DNA of 64,000 bases from Anniella stebbinsi (GCA_029215795.1 JARDYH010000005.1:36152001-36216000); one strand, 5' to 3'; numbered from the stretch's first letter, positions 45,212 through 58,520 are shown. Numbers and translations are program-made. Notes: generated by a model not told the origin, from the letters alone.

Positions 45212-46574
45212 ATTCACGAAACACTTGTTAAGTGATAACACATATTCTTGCATTGATGAGCTGATTAGCACATGCCATGTGGTAAAAAGTATTTGTACCT
45301 ATTAAAGCAAGGGGAGAAAAGAGGTGAACCTCTTGATGAATAATTGTTCAGCTGTTTCTCATTCAAATCTATCCTTGATGTGCTTTTGTTCAAGAATGGC
45401 CACCCTGAGGACTGTGACAGAATGTCTTGTGAGGTTGAAATGTTCCCTCACTGGTTTTGGAATATTGCCATCATTGTACCAGCCAATGGTTGGAAAGCAC
45501 AAATGGACACATTTATGGCTCCTACATACAGGATACTTCATGAGGAGTGAATATTTATCCTTTGTGTTACAATTGGAAACAAATGCCATGTCAATGGGGA
45601 ACAACTGCTCTTAATACAAGAGGGACGAATCTTTTTTACTTCAAGGAATTCATCTCCAGTATTTTAGAGTCAGGATATACTACCATGAAATGCAACGTGT
45701 GTGGATTTTCCACAGGTTCTTTGGCTTTCATCACCATACCATCAAGTTCTAACTGGTACTGCCCTTTCCTTTTAAGAGATAATCACACACTGCAGTGGGT
45801 TTATAAAAGGGGAAGTCCATCCTGCACAGCAGGAACTTCAGAATAAAAATAAATGTTGAAGCAAAACAGGAATCAAGCCTAACAAACATGGGCAGGGAGA
45901 GAGAACGTCCCAGGGTGTGGGAGCTGGTGAGGGAGGGGAGCAATGTTAATTTTCTAGGTATTTCTCCCTGAAAGACCGTATTCAGAATCTGATGTTCCAT
46001 TCTGAATGGGGTCATCTATCATGCTGGGAACATCTAAAAATAGGCAAGCTATGTTAACATTCTCTGCATGGGTACGTGTGTCTGCATATTTTATTCCTTG
46101 AATTTAATGGCATTTTCCAACCAGCTAAATAAATGATAATGGTGAATATATGTGTGTGAATAACCCGGTGCTGTTTTTCCCAAACTCCAAGACAAGCTGA
46201 ATGAGGGCAGGGGATAAAGACCTAATGCTGCATATGGAGCTAGGTCGATAATCCAATACTGCCCCCCAGGACTTTGTTGATTTATGATGCAGATTTGGGC
46301 CAGGAGTGCCAACATACAAATTTTTGCTGTTTTTCTGCTCTGACAAGTCCCTGATCCTTTCTGAGCTTGACTCTCTCTCTGTAGCCCTGGGATGCAGACA
46401 GGAGCAGTTTATAGAAGTATAAAATGTTCCTCCTTGGCTCTGGATGTCAGAGGGCAATGCTGCACCATGGGAAAGACTGGGAGGAGATTTTTTATTTCCC
46501 CTATTGTCATGCCAATGCTGTACATAACATTTACATTTCTAAAAAAAATCTGATTGTGCTCTAAGTAGACAGTA

Positions 46575-46745
46575 CCACTATTTATCTAAAATTTTATTTT
46601 TATCCCACTCCTCAGCCACATGGCTCCCAGAGTGGATTACACATAATCAGTAAAACAACACAGTCCTTGCCTACAGCTTACAATCTAAAAAGACAAGACA
46701 TGCAAGGGAAAGGAGATGGGGAGGGAGGAGAGGGGAAGATTAAGT
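46575..46745 (-). mobile_element. LINE/SINE-like fragment
   Basis: ATTTTTATCCCACTCCTCAG, GGCTCCCAGAGTGGATTACA and CAGCTTACAATCTAAAAAGA recall the reverse of a vertebrate LINE 3' end. A second decayed copy may lie at 15440-15600. Class uncertain. Confidence 0.35.
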
Positions 46746-47367
46746 CTTTCAGCAGGGCTGGTGGAGTGACCCCGCATTCTCCTCTCGTCTCCAATGTGAA
46801 GCGCTCTGAGTCTATATTATGCCATAAGGGACTGGTGGTGGTGAAGTCTGTGACGGTGACTAGTTGAGCTGTTTCAAAATCCTAGAGAAGGGCAAACAAA
46901 AAGGTCCCACAAAGGGGGAGGTCTGCAGTATCCTATGGCCCCTGAGATGTGCTCTTAGGAACTACAGGCTTGCATCCTTAATGTGGTGAGTTTTTATTGT
47001 TTTGCCTTTTTTGTTTTTGTGTTACTCACACATCTCTAAGCCTCTGTAATGGGGCAGGTGAGCTATTTATTTATTAAATAGTCACTTTCTAGATGGACTG
47101 AATTCAAACCAATTGCTAGGAAATTCAGGAGCCTCGTGCTAATTTCTTAGGAGAAAAGATCTTGGTAGGGCTGAAACATTTAGTGTGCAATCCTATACTG
47201 ACGATATCCTGCCTGAGAGACTATAGGATTTGGCAGAAGCCATGCAACAGTGCAACCATGAAGATATGCCAGCAGAACAGCCCAGTCTGGGTTGGATCCA
47301 TCAATTTGGGGCTGCATGAAAGCATTTCCATTAGTGGGCAGTGAGAGTGTTGCTAAGGATGGGGGGC

Positions 47368-47393
47368 TGACATCTCTCTCTCTCTCTCTCTTT
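47368..47393. repeat. CT microsatellite
   Basis: A run of CT dinucleotides. Confidence 0.9.
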
Positions 47394-49299
47394 CTTTTGT
47401 TTTTCCACATCCTGTCCTGGGCTAAGCATATACTGGACTGTGCTGTTGCACTGGTGTAGTAGTGATGTATGTCCAGCCCTGGTGTAAACTGCAGTATAGA
47501 GTTGCTCCGCCCATCAATTAATCCATGGATTAAAATGCTTCTAATTGACAACAAAGGTGCCCTTAATTAATTTGTCATCATTAACTGTATTATTTTAAAA
47601 TAAAAATGCTTATAAAAGCTACAAATGACAAGCATTATCTTGAAAAAGGCAACTCCCCTCACAAAGAGGAAGGAATGCCTCTTCTAAGAAGATGCCTCCA
47701 AGTCACACATGTGCATCATCGTTCTAAGAAAATGTGCCTTGTGCTTCAGTGCTATAGTTTGAAGCAAATTTGATCAGTTGATTTATTGACCAAACCTATG
47801 CAATTAATCAATTAACATTTCTTCAATTGGGAGACAACCCTCATTCAAAGATGTTTGAGAATTTCTAAGACTCAGATTAACAATTTGGATGTGTCATAGT
47901 TTAGAACAATCTCCTTCAACATGGCATCCTCTAGTTGTGCTAGGCTTATAGCTAACATCATCCCCAGCCAGTATGGGCTGGCTAGGGATGGTGGTGGTCA
48001 TACATTAGGGGAGGAGCATCAGATTGGTGGAGGATGGTTTAGAAGATGTTCTCAGGTTCTCTGCACAAACCTGCTATTCTCTTCAAACAGCACATGGAAA
48101 GAATCTGTTTAATGCGTTTAAAAAAGAGAGCCCAGTAGCTGCAATACATTCTTCCTTGGCAACTCAAAGTTTGGAATCCTAAGTATACTGCCTTGTATTG
48201 CTAAATCAGTGACATTTACTTCCAAACAAACATGGTTAGAATTGGACTATTAGACTCCAATCCTGTATATGTTATTCATGACATAAGCTCCACTGAAATC
48301 AGTTAAAATTACTCCCAGCTAAGGATTGCATCTTGTGTGTCATTTGGGATAGATCCAAGGCAGCAAGCTGAATAGGCAATTGGTACGCCTATCCCTGATG
48401 AAATCTCTTTGTTGCCATTGGCTTCCGGTTGCTTCCGGCAGGTGGTGCCACAACAAATTTTTATCATACCAGCAGGCCTTCAGAAGAACCATGGTGCAAA
48501 ACTGCAAGACAAGCGTTTCTATTTCCAGCCCTTTTTGTGCAACGTGGCAACATTTATTTAAAAACAACAACAACCCCACAAATACTCCAATTTTCCACAA
48601 GACGATGTGGAACCATAAAGAGAGAAAGCCAGATTAGTGGTCAAACAATCTGCATGCTGAAGCACAGGCTGAGGTTGCACATATCTGATGCTCAACGTGT
48701 TCCCTTCTGCTCATAGCCACACCTGAACTCTGAGAGCATGAATATACTGCTCCTCAGGCCGGGCAAATGTCTTGAATTTTAAATTTCTATGTTCCTGAGG
48801 ACAGACAGGGCCATTTCTCCCCATCACGTGATACCGGATTGGCAGCTGTTTCCTGAGGTGTGAAGAAGGAACATAATGAGGTCATTCTCCATACCAAAGA
48901 GCTCACTTGTGAATTTCACCAGTTGTCTAGTTGTTCTGTGCTATAGCATATTAAGCCTAAAGATTCATCTAGGCCTAATGGAATATATGTGCACCCAAAG
49001 TAAACATTAACAAGTAGTTATCCTTAGCATGCATATCACATAAACCCATATGCATACCCTAGCTGCTGGAACAGAAAGCTAATGTTAGGGAAGGTTGAGG
49101 CAAGGCAGCACAATGGGTAGAGATGGGGGGGGGGGGCTTCCAGGTTGCCATCTTCCCACTCCCACCTGATAGCTGCATGGTATGCAGGAGAAGGTCTTCC
49201 TGCATACTTATCTGGAAACTGGACAGATGAACCAACACAGGGTTTTCTTATGGAAAAAGTGCTTTAAAACTGATGTGCTGTGACATACACGTCATAGAA

Positions 49300-49600
49300 T
49301 CAGAGGGCTTTTTTTCCAGACCCCTGATCATCCTCATTGCCCTCCTCTGAACACGCTCCAGTTTGCCTGCATCCTACTTGAAGTGTGGTGCCCAGAGCTG
49401 GACACAATACTCAAGATGAAGCTTAACCAGTGCCGAATAGAGGGGAACCAGTGCCTCACGTGATTTGGAAGCTATACTTCTATTAATGCAGCCCAAAACA
49501 GCATTTGCTTTTTTTGCAGCCACATCACACTGTTGGCTTATATTGAGCTTGTGCTCTACAACAATTCCAAGATCCTTCTCGCTTGTAGTATTGCTCCCCC
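49300..49600. mobile_element. CR1 LINE 3' fragment
   Basis: TTGCCCTCCTCTGAACACGC, AGCTGGACACAATACTCAAG, ATGCAGCCCAAAACAGCATT and AATTCCAAGATCCTTCTC follow the well-known order of avian and reptilian CR1 3' ends. No open frame. Confidence 0.75.
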
Positions 49601-51558
49601 AGGGAGGGGAACCTTCAGCTCATGGGCCTTACCCAGCCCATGGTGGTTCACCATCCAGCCTGTGGAGCCTTCTTGGATTTTTACCCTGGAAGAATCCCTG
49701 CTGTTACCTCAGTTCAGAGACAACAGCAGAGGATGTGGGTGGGTGGGACACTCACCTGCATAGTGCCTTCCCCAACGGGAAGATGCTGCATGGGCAAAGC
49801 AGCCCCAGCTGAGTTGGTGACTAGAGTCCTCCTTCTGTGGCTGGCTCAGTTGCAGTAGCATTGCTGTGCGCTGGCCTCCCCTAGTGGTTGAAAACCGGCA
49901 CACAGCTAAGCATGCAGGGCTGGATCAAGACATTTTGCTGCCTGAGGTGGACAAGATAGCACCCCTCCCCATTCTCATACAGAAGCCAACTGGACTGGCA
50001 CTTAACAGGATAGTATCCTCACCACATCTAATGCAGCAGGCTAGCTTAGGGCCACAAGAACAGGCCATGCAATGTAGGCAGTTCTGCTCTCCAACAAATG
50101 GGAAAGGCTGGGGGCTCATGAGGAACAGCCAGGAGCTGCTGCTGCTACCCCACACATCTGCTGCCTGAGGCAGTTGCTTCAGTCTGCCTAATGGTAGGGC
50201 CGGCCCTGAAAGCATGGTTACAGGCAACACAGTGGGACCCAAGTGAATCAGGGTGTCTGATCACACACCCGATGCACTGGCTGGGAATGATAGGAGTTGT
50301 GAACTAACCCATCTATAGAGCATCGAGTTGAGGAAGGCTGCACTAGGTTATTTTCCTAACCTGGAGGTCCTGAAATTTTGCTGCCATATACCACTGCCTA
50401 TTGAGTTGGGCTAGTCCTGATTAGGTGCATCAGAAAAGCAATGGCATCTCAGAAGAAACCTGCAACTGACTGCAAATGTCTGTAACGGACAGAAAGGGGA
50501 ATTAGGCATCTACATGCGAAGTAAACTCCCAGAAAATAATAATCTGGAAAGCAGAGTTGGTTTGCCAATTTTGTCTGGCAGGGCTCTTTGGAGGAAAAGG
50601 TGGGATGTAAATAACTAAATACATAATGTGAAGGATGGACCCTAAGTGGCTGTTGTTGCTTTTAACTATGAGCTGCTGAAAGCTCCTTGAGAAATCTACA
50701 TTGCAAAAGCCCAGCTACACCAATACTTTGGAGCTTTACAACTGGAACTCCCAGCATAAAATTCTTCAAAAAGCAGTTGTGGAGAGGTGAGAAAGAGGAT
50801 CTGGTTTGGGCAGAGTAGGAAGGGAGCAAATTCAGTCCTGATCCACATTGCCCCTGCCCCTCTCAGGAGTTGCTATTAGTAAGAAAGGGGAATACACACT
50901 GGCACAAACGTTTTTGCCCCTCCATGGCTAAATAGCAATTTCGGAAGGGAGGGTTAAGTCAGAGAACCAGCTTGGGGGGGTGTCAATGGGTTAGACACCC
51001 CCCCTTCCGTCAATCCAGTTTGTTCCTCCTGTGGCTGCATTTCATGGAACTCCAAAGTAACATGTAGTTTTGCCCTGATAAACCAAGCAAGACTTTGTGC
51101 CTGGTTTTCTTGCTCTTCATGATCCCGAAGCTCTTGCCGCCGCTGCCGCCTCCTCCTTTTAACACTGCAATGCTATCTATCATACTAAGGAAATACTGGA
51201 GCTGATATTGCAAGAAATGTGTCTGGTCACTGTAGGAAAAATGACTGTAGGAAAATGGCTAAGTGTATGCATGTAATGATGATACATATTATCTGTGGGA
51301 TGGCATTACAACAATCCAGTTGTGATGCAAGACAAGAGGCCAGGAAGGCCAAATCAGCACCTAGAGGCTTTTGATGGAGGATTTTGTGCAGAGCGTGAAA
51401 TTCTAAGGAAAGACTGTTGTGGTTTATATCACTGGATGAGTATCGCATAATTCTGTATCATCAAATAATCAGTAAGCTAAATCAGTCCCACACAAACCTT
51501 GGAAACTGACAGTTTCTCAATGCCTAGTGAAATATCTGACTATCAATTTACTAGATTT

Positions 51559-51685
51559 AGGGCGCAATCCTATGCATGTCTGGACTGGAAAAAAAAGTCC
51601 TACAACTCCAAGCGTTCTCCATCCATCATGCTGGGAGTTGTAGGACTTTTTTTAACCAGTCCAGACATACATAAGATCACACCCT
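51559..51685. mobile_element. Foldback element (GGTGCAATCCTATGCATGTT family)
   Basis: AGGGCGCAATCCTATGCATG on the left pairs with the right tip, reversed AGGGTGTGATCTTATGTATG. AAGTCCTACAACTCC and GGAGTTGTAGGACTT pair inside. A half copy follows near 51795-51845. Confidence 0.8.
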
Positions 51686-52456
51686 AAGCACTTACTGCCA
51701 ATAATTAAGCCTTAGGAGAGGCATTTGTCTCTTTTTAGAATGGGAAAAAACTGCACCAAAACCAGGAAACCACCAAAAATTGGTGGCTGGAGGAATGGGG
51801 GAGTTGTAGGACTTTCTTCTGTCTAAACATGTATAGGATTTCGACACAGAAAATGTTGATTGGCTTTGGAGTAACTGTGAATCAAGTGCTAAGATAATCT
51901 AGAGAAGTATATGCATGAACAGTAAAAAGGAAGGGGTGGATAACTAAAGGAGAAGGAGACTGTAGAACAAGAGAATATGAACGCTGGTATATAGCAGCAG
52001 GAAAGGGTGAATTATGAGTTGAAAAGACCTGAGTTCAAATCGCTACTCAGCTGTGAACTTATGGGGTGGTCTTAGCCAACTTGCTGCTTCTCAGTCAAGG
52101 CTCCCTTTACATCTACAATATGGGGGTAATCATACAGATGTATTTCGCAGGTTTATTGTAAGGACTATGGAGATTTTGCTTTAAACATTGTGGTACATAA
52201 ATGCTACATGTTTATCATCATCAATAGATGTGGACTGGCTGAAGTAGGCTGAAAAATGTAGGCCAATGTGTGAGCCACCTGCTTATCTTGCCTCTGCAAC
52301 ATACAGTATCAGGACATGTGCTGAGCAAACCTAAACCACCATCTCACGTTGGTTAATACAATCTGTGGCTTGCCAGTTTATAACTTTTTATGGATGCAAC
52401 TCTGCAAGAAAAAAAAGAGAAAAATTACGATCTCAGTGTGAACTTTCCCATAATCA

Positions 52457-52510
52457 CCAATAACATCATCATCATCATCACTATTTTATTACTACTACTA
52501 CTACTAATAA
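52457..52510. repeat. ATC/TAC trinucleotide microsatellite
   Basis: A short ATC run followed by a TAC/TAA run. Confidence 0.85.
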
Positions 52511-52899
52511 TGTTTAAAAATCCATTCAGAAAATGAAGAGCCGTCTGTTAAGGCCAGGCAGGGTGGGTGACCAGTGCAGAAGAACAAATTATGGGTCACA
52601 CATGGGAAGGCCCTCTGTGTCCCTTGAACAAAAGTCAGGACCCACATTTCTGCCGTGGGGCAAGTGTTCTCTCCCCCTAGAACCACCCAGTGTCTCACGC
52701 TTGCTTGGATGCGACAGCTGTGACTTGCGTGGGAAAACGAAAAGGAAGGGAGAGGGAAATCCTGCCCGCCAGGACGTGGTTTGTTGTTGTTCGTGTTGTG
52801 TCATGGAAGTCTTCCATAGCAGGGCGAGGGCCAGCCTTCTCCCGCAGCTGAGAATTCAAAACACATAAGATGCCATTGTAAGCAGCAGCCCCGCACAGA

Positions 52900-53720
52900 T
52901 TAGGCAGGGAAATATCACTCAAACTTACTTCGGAGTAAACGCGCTTAGGATCCTGCTATTTTCTTCGGATCGCACGGCCGCTGGAGTTTTGAAAAACAGA
53001 GGCTGAGAACACTTGGCGGCGCCAGGCTTGGCTTTCAGCAATTTGGGTGTTGTCTCCCTAGAATAACGAGCGAGTGCCGCCGCCGCCGCCCGTGCAGAGC
53101 ATGCGCTAGCTAGACAGCCCCGGGTGTGGCAATGGCAGCGTCTCTCTCTTCAGCCCCGGCATCCCTTCCCCCACAGCATCGTCTCATTTTTATTTATTTT
53201 TTAATTCCAGCCAGGGTTTGCCGCAATGCAGTCCCCGTCTCGTCTCCCCGCCGCACCCCCACCCTCTCCGCGTCGCACGATCCCATGCAGATGTCTGCAA
53301 AAAAACCCCCGCCTCGCCCGCACTTGGCGACAGGAGGCGGGGGCCGCGGCGCCACACCCCCTTCGTGGCCGTGCTTGCCGACGTCGACAAACGCAGGGCC
53401 CCGGCGAGAAGCCAACGCCCTGCCTGCCCCCACCGCGGCGGGAAGGGGGCGCTCCCGGGCGGCAGCTGGGGAGAGACAAAGAGTCGCCGGGCAGCCGCTT
53501 TGCAGTTAGGCGTGGCCGGAGCTGGGAGCCGCCACCAAGCCGGTTGGCCTCCAGAGGCTCGGTTTCAAAAGCAGAAGAGTACCAGCGTTGTCACTCCGCC
53601 GCCGAGGCGGTAAAGCTAACGCTGCATCTGCTGCTTTAGGGAATGATGTGTTGTGAGTAGTCCCGTTGGCTGCGGAAGCCACGTTAGAACAACGCGCGCG
53701 CCACAAAAGGCTGCGGCGCA
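52900..53720. promoter_or_regulatory. Orphan CpG-rich block, candidate promoter
   Basis: A block of about 800 bases with many CG dinucleotides (GCCGCCGCCGCC, GGGGCCGCGGCGCC, AACGCGCGCGCC) stands out from A/T-rich surroundings. GCATGCGC at 53100-53107 is an NRF1-type half site. Frames on both strands are long but their translations are low-complexity Pro/Arg/Ala and match nothing I know. No convincing first exon or TATA box was found. It may be the promoter of a gene or non-coding RNA extending past the window, or a regulatory island. Confidence 0.5.
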
Positions 53721-53795
53721 ACCCCTTTAACTGCTATATGAACATTTCCTGCCCCTAGACAGAGTGAGGCGACTGCAAATTTTGGGTGTCATGAG

Positions 53796-53914
53796 AGGGT
53801 GCAATCCTATGGATGTTTAGACAAAAGTCCCACAATTCCTAGTATTCCCCAGCCAGCCATGCTGGGAGTTGTAGAAGTCCCCCTCCCCTCTAAACATGCA
53901 TAGGATTGCACCCT
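53796..53914. mobile_element. Foldback element, first of a tandem pair
   Basis: AGGGTGCAATCCTATGGATG on the left and, reversed, AGGGTGCAATCCTATGCATG at the right end. GGGAGTTGTAG lies inside the right arm. Confidence 0.8.
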
Positions 53915-53915
53915 T

Positions 53916-54050
53916 AAGTTGCAACCCTATGCATGTTTAGACAGAAAAAGCCCTACAACTCCCAGAATGTTCTAGCCAGCAGTGCAAGCTGGGGAATGCT
54001 GAGAGTTGTAGAACTTTTTTCTGTTGAAACATGCATGGGTTTGCACTCGT
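53916..54050. mobile_element. Foldback element, second of a tandem pair
   Basis: GTTGCAACCCTATGCATGTT on the left pairs with the right tip, reversed GAGTGCAAACCCATGCATGT. It starts one base after the first copy ends. Confidence 0.8.
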
Positions 54051-55443
54051 AATTATTTTATTTGTTAATATTATGCTTTCATACCAGCTATGAAGTACTT
54101 GTGGATTTTTCCTGCCAAAATAACTTGCCTAGCTTTGGGCTTGATACACCTTGCATTAGGGCTGGGGGCATTTGCTTCTGCCCATTAAGCAGCAAAATGC
54201 ATTGAGTCAGCCCTGTTGCTGGCTATGAATAATAACAGGACTTCCTAGCCATATTCTCCAGGATGTGATGGAGGGAATGGATGTCCAAATGCCTGCAGGA
54301 CATAGGGTTCCCCTTTCTCATCTACCATGTCTGATTTTTTACTAAATAAACTCCCAACTGCAAAAATTTCCCATGTCAATATTCTTGCGACAGACTTCCT
54401 CCTGTGATTTTCCTCTGCATAATTATCTTATTATGCCCCTCTCTCTTCAATTTGCTACAGGATGGGTTCACACTATTTCATGTTTTTTTAAGCCTGCATC
54501 TAACCCCTGACTGAATGGATGTGCTTCTAGATGGATGGTTCATAGCAATACTAATGAAAAGACATTGTGCAGCTACTCCATCTTTCTCTCCTTAACGGGT
54601 TTTCTTTGTTAAGAAAAAAGATGGAAGCAGTGGTGAGAAAGCACAGAAGGATTATAAACGAAGATGATGTTATCTGGACTGTAAAATGCCATGAATGAGG
54701 CAGGACCATTGCACAATAAAAACCTCATCTGGAAGCAGGCCAGTTCTAAGGCGATTCTACTGTTAAATGACTTTGATTATGCAGCATCTATAGATATTTA
54801 GATGCAGCAGCTTGCTTTCAATTGCTGTCTTGTTTTTAAGCTATCAAAGGTAGGCTTAGGACTATTTTATGATGCTTCAGATTGTCTCTTAAGATATGTG
54901 GGACCAAAATAAACTATAACTTTACAGGCCAAAATCAACATCTTTAATTGTTCTCAAAAGGTTAGACACACTAGTTCCATGTATTTTGGATAATGGTTGG
55001 TTTCTCAAATGCACACACACATTTCACCCATGTGACAAGACAGACTACCTTGTTTCTGTACCACCAACAGCTTCTAAAACCAGCCTGTCCCAACCTTGAA
55101 TCTCCAGATGTTGTCAGGACAGATAGGAAATACCTCACATAGTTAAACAATGGAATTTGTTTCCCAAGATATGGTGATGGCCCCCAACTTTAAGAGCTTT
55201 AAAGGGGGATTAGACAAATTCATGGAGAATAATGCTATCAGTGGCTACAAGTTTTGGGGGCTATAAATTGCCTCCAGTATTAGAGGCACTATGCCTTCCA
55301 ATACCAGTGATTTTTTTCTGGTTAAAACACTATGCACATCTCTGGCTCTGACAGAGTTTCTTTTCACATTAGCCAAAAGCTCAGGGCATATGCTGAATTG
55401 AACCTGGGAGAAGAAAGTAGTAATAATCAAACAATGACCTGGT

Positions 55444-55502
55444 TGTCATGTAATGACAGCACATGGTATAAATGACATGTAATGACAGCACATGGTATAA
55501 AC
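55444..55502. repeat. Two tandem copies of a 29-30 base unit
   Basis: TGTCATGTAATGACAGCACA and TGACATGTAATGACAGCACA head the two copies. Both continue into TGGTATAAA. Confidence 0.85.
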
Positions 55503-55599
55503 AGCCCATGGACTGTTGTTCATGAGTGGGAGAGAGCAAGCATACTGGCTCCTACACACCTCTGCTTTTAAGCAACAACCTACAATTAGGTCATTCATA

Positions 55600-55880
55600 G
55601 GCCGTCGAGCATGATGTGTGAACCCGGGTTACTGGATTAACTAGAGACTAAACAGCCCAGCGGTTAATCCATGGTTTGTTGTTGGGTTAACTGCTGGGTT
55701 GTTTAGCTGGGTTGTTTAGGGGCTAAACAAGCCAGTGCTGCAGATTTGCACATCACACTTAACAACCTATGTATGATCTGATCATAGGTTGTTACTTAAA
55801 AGGGGAAATGGCTGGCATGCTGCAGGCAGCACGTCTGCTCTCTCCTGCTTGTCCGTGACAGCCCATGAGTTGTTTAACCC
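55600..55880. mobile_element. Probable MITE remnant
   Basis: GTGTGAACCCGGGTTACTGG with repeated GGGTTGTTTAG and TTAACAACCTATG motifs resembles the interior style of the GTTCAGA MITEs, but clear ends were not found. Confidence 0.35.
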
Positions 55881-57279
55881 ATAGGTTTTCATTATCTGTG
55901 AATTTTGTCCCAAAGAGAGAGAGGAGACAGGAAGAGGCAGTCTCCATTTTTTTGTTCTGCAACGGCCTTCCTATCTGTGATTCTTGTATAAAGCTTTTTG
56001 TTGACTGGATGCATTAGTAGCTCTTTTAGAATCCTGGCCCTGAGAATATTGCAAATCTTCTACACATATCCCTGTTCACGCATAGCTATTGATTTAACAA
56101 GCAAGAAAGCAATTATTTTCCATTCTGAGTTTGACTGTATGTTTTAAAAAACAAACACCATGGGAATATCATGCCTATATATTACATTTTTATATTACAA
56201 ATACAATGAACATTTACTCATGTATGACATAAAAGCTAGTAGTCTATGATTCTCTGATGCTATTAAAATATTTAGTGGATTGAAGGAGATCCAGATGGGA
56301 TCCTTTTGAAAGCGGGGGAGGGCTTTGATTCAGGCCTTGTTCATCCACCACAGTATCTAAGGAATTAAAAGCTGACCCTTTGAAGTCATGTTTACACAGG
56401 CCCAACCATTTCTGGATTATTACTGCATCTGATTGCAAAACAATTTGGGACAATCTGCCACAGGGAGTTCATGGGCTTTTGCATGATGGGGGAGCTGTTA
56501 GTGCAAAGCAAAAAAACTGTATAGTAAGTGACATATATGTTGCCTGAAGGTAGTGTGCAGTCCAGGCTTGCAGCTAGGCTAGGCACCTGCCAAGGCACCT
56601 GCCAAGTTACCACATTCCAGCAGGGGCCCACTGACAAGAGCCCCCTGGATTTGCTCTGCCTCTTCACCACTGGCACCTGCTTGTTCACCTGCTTCTTGCT
56701 CTGGCCCAGTGATGGTGAGAAGGAAGGGCAGTAGATGTCACTGCCTACTTGCTCCCTGGATCTCTGCCTATCAGGCAAGCAAGCTGTTGCAATGGTGAGA
56801 AAGAGAGGCAGGGGAGCCATTGCAGCTGGTAGCAATGGCAGTGAGGAGGTAGACTTGCAGAGGGAGGGGGCCATTGAGAATGCCTTGCCCAAGGTCCCTC
56901 CAGAACCTAGAGCCAGCACTGTGTGCAATTCCCACCCTACCACCTCAAGACCTCTGGGAAGATTACAGTATATTCCTATTATGTCGTAGAGGGCTGTTGT
57001 ACAGTGTTGTATGGCAGAGGACTGATCACCATAATCGGTCAGGAAGTTCTCTCCTCTGCCCCAGTTCGGATTGGCTGATGGCCCTAATGTTTGTGATTGT
57101 CTATCCTCGTTCCCTAAACCAGTTTGAAGCCACAATGTCAGTAGAGGAATGAGTACATGAATAGAGATCAATATGAGATTGTTTATTTATTTAGTACTGT
57201 GCATGGATGGTGCTTTACAGAGTAAAGGCAGCTATTGCTTTGCTCCTTCGTCCTTCATTGGGTACTTCTCTTCCTTACA

Positions 57280-57378
57280 CCATATTGGAGTTCAACTGCC
57301 TGCCATTATCTCCTGGCTGGAATTGATGGGAGTTAGAATCCAGCAGCATCTGGAGGGCCACCAGTTCCCCACCTCTGC
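57280..57378. repeat. Partial foldback element, CCAGATGT family
   Basis: TGGAATTGATGGGAGTTAGA and ATCCAGCAGCATCTGGAGGG are the right arm of the family. The left arm is decayed. Confidence 0.5.
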
Positions 57379-57874
57379 TCTAGTTTAACACACACATGCT
57401 TGGTTCCCCCCATGCAACCTCACCTTCCAAGCAGAGCCACAGGGCATGTATGCAGACCCATCTGCTGCCTGTGGCTGTCACTCACAGCATGCATATTTCA
57501 TAAGATCTAAAAGGCCCGATTCTTTCTGCTAAGATCAGTCAGTGCACGGCCTCCCTGACTGCAGCAAAACAAGCAGCTGCGACACAAAGGCGCCTCTTTT
57601 GGTCCCAGAAGGCTTTCCCTGCTGCAGCCGTGCTTTCTCTCATGGCAGGGCCTTGGCCGCAGCCTCCTTATTTGTCTTGTAGCCCTGCATAATCGACTGG
57701 GCTTGAAAGAAATGCTTCATTTAAAAACCAATATATTAGCTAAGCAGGAAGGGATGGCGCCCACCAGTCATAACCACAGAAGACATTCACAAATCATGTT
57801 TTCTTTCTCTTTAGATACCATTGTCTCCGAATTGTTGTGCCCCTTCTTTCCATGTCTTTAGAACAAAATGCAGA

Positions 57875-58255
57875 GGATGCCCAGTACTTTACTGGTACAT
57901 TCTCCCATGCTTACAGCCTTCTGCTCAGACATTCAGATCAGCCAGGGAGGCCCTTCTTAGAATGTCCTGAAGGGAAATGGCTACACGGAATACTTGGGCC
58001 TTCTCAGTCCTTCTTCCTTGAGAGGCCTGCTCAAAGCCCACCACATTTTCTAAAGGGATGGATTTCTAGGCAGGCTTTTCCCAGCTCAAATAACCGCTTT
58101 GTGCTCTTTTAGACGATGGGGTTTAACTCATTTAGTTTGTATTGTTTTCTTTTATTAATTGTGTTGTTTTTGTTGTTCTGACATTTTTTGCATGCTCTTT
58201 TGAGGGTGTTGACTGTCAGGCACGAGATAATCATTTAAGTCCATAAATAAAATGA
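57875..58255 (+). mobile_element. Possible LINE 3' end
   Basis: A short frame followed by a T-rich stretch and CATAAATAAAATGAGG looks like a decayed LINE terminus. The translation is not clearly alignable by eye, so this is weak. Confidence 0.3.
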
Positions 58256-58334
58256 GGGGAATGTGAATTTGCAATGCCAGGACTTTTTCCGCTACTTGTT
58301 TTGCACAAGATCATATTTGATTGATGCCTCAAAA

Positions 58335-58520
58335 ACATATTTATTTATTTATTACATTTATATACCAGCAGTTTTTTTTCAAGGAACTCACTTGCCCCCT
58401 TCCATGTACACACACCACTCTATCCTCACAATAACCCTGTGGGGCCTAGGTTAGGCTGAGAGAGAGTGACTGACCAAAGGTCATTCAGTGAACTTCATGG
58501 CTGAGTGGGAATTTGAGAGA
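58335..58520 (-). mobile_element. tRNA-derived SINE, minus orientation
   Basis: ATTTATTTATTACATTTATA, CTCACAATAACCCTGTGGGG, GGTTAGGCTGAGAGAGAGTG and TTCATGGCTGAGTGGGAATT match the reverse of the SINE at 29550. Confidence 0.75.

Larger units (their letters stand above)
37960..52880. other. Intergenic region right of TUBA1C
   Basis: No gene is supported. Recognisable contents are SINE and LINE pieces, one GCGC-rich MITE, the L2-type tail, foldback elements and microsatellites. The stretches 39.5-41.1, 43.6-44.4, 45.3-46.5, 47.0-49.0 and 50.7-51.5 kb hold nothing I can classify. Confidence 0.7.

Noticed and set aside
53126..53639. Several overlapping frames of 90-137 codons in the CpG-rich block
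   Set aside because: All are low-complexity Pro/Arg/Ala/Gly translations on both strands, with no conserved motif.
55444..55502. A CRISPR-like repeat array
   Set aside because: There are only two copies of a 29-30 base unit in direct tandem without spacers, in a vertebrate genome.
56392..57171. A 260-codon open frame on the minus strand, among the longest in the window
   Set aside because: The translation has no family I recognise, no plausible upstream promoter, and a composition like translated non-coding DNA. The region also resembles an interspersed repeat. A protein search and RNA-seq would settle it.
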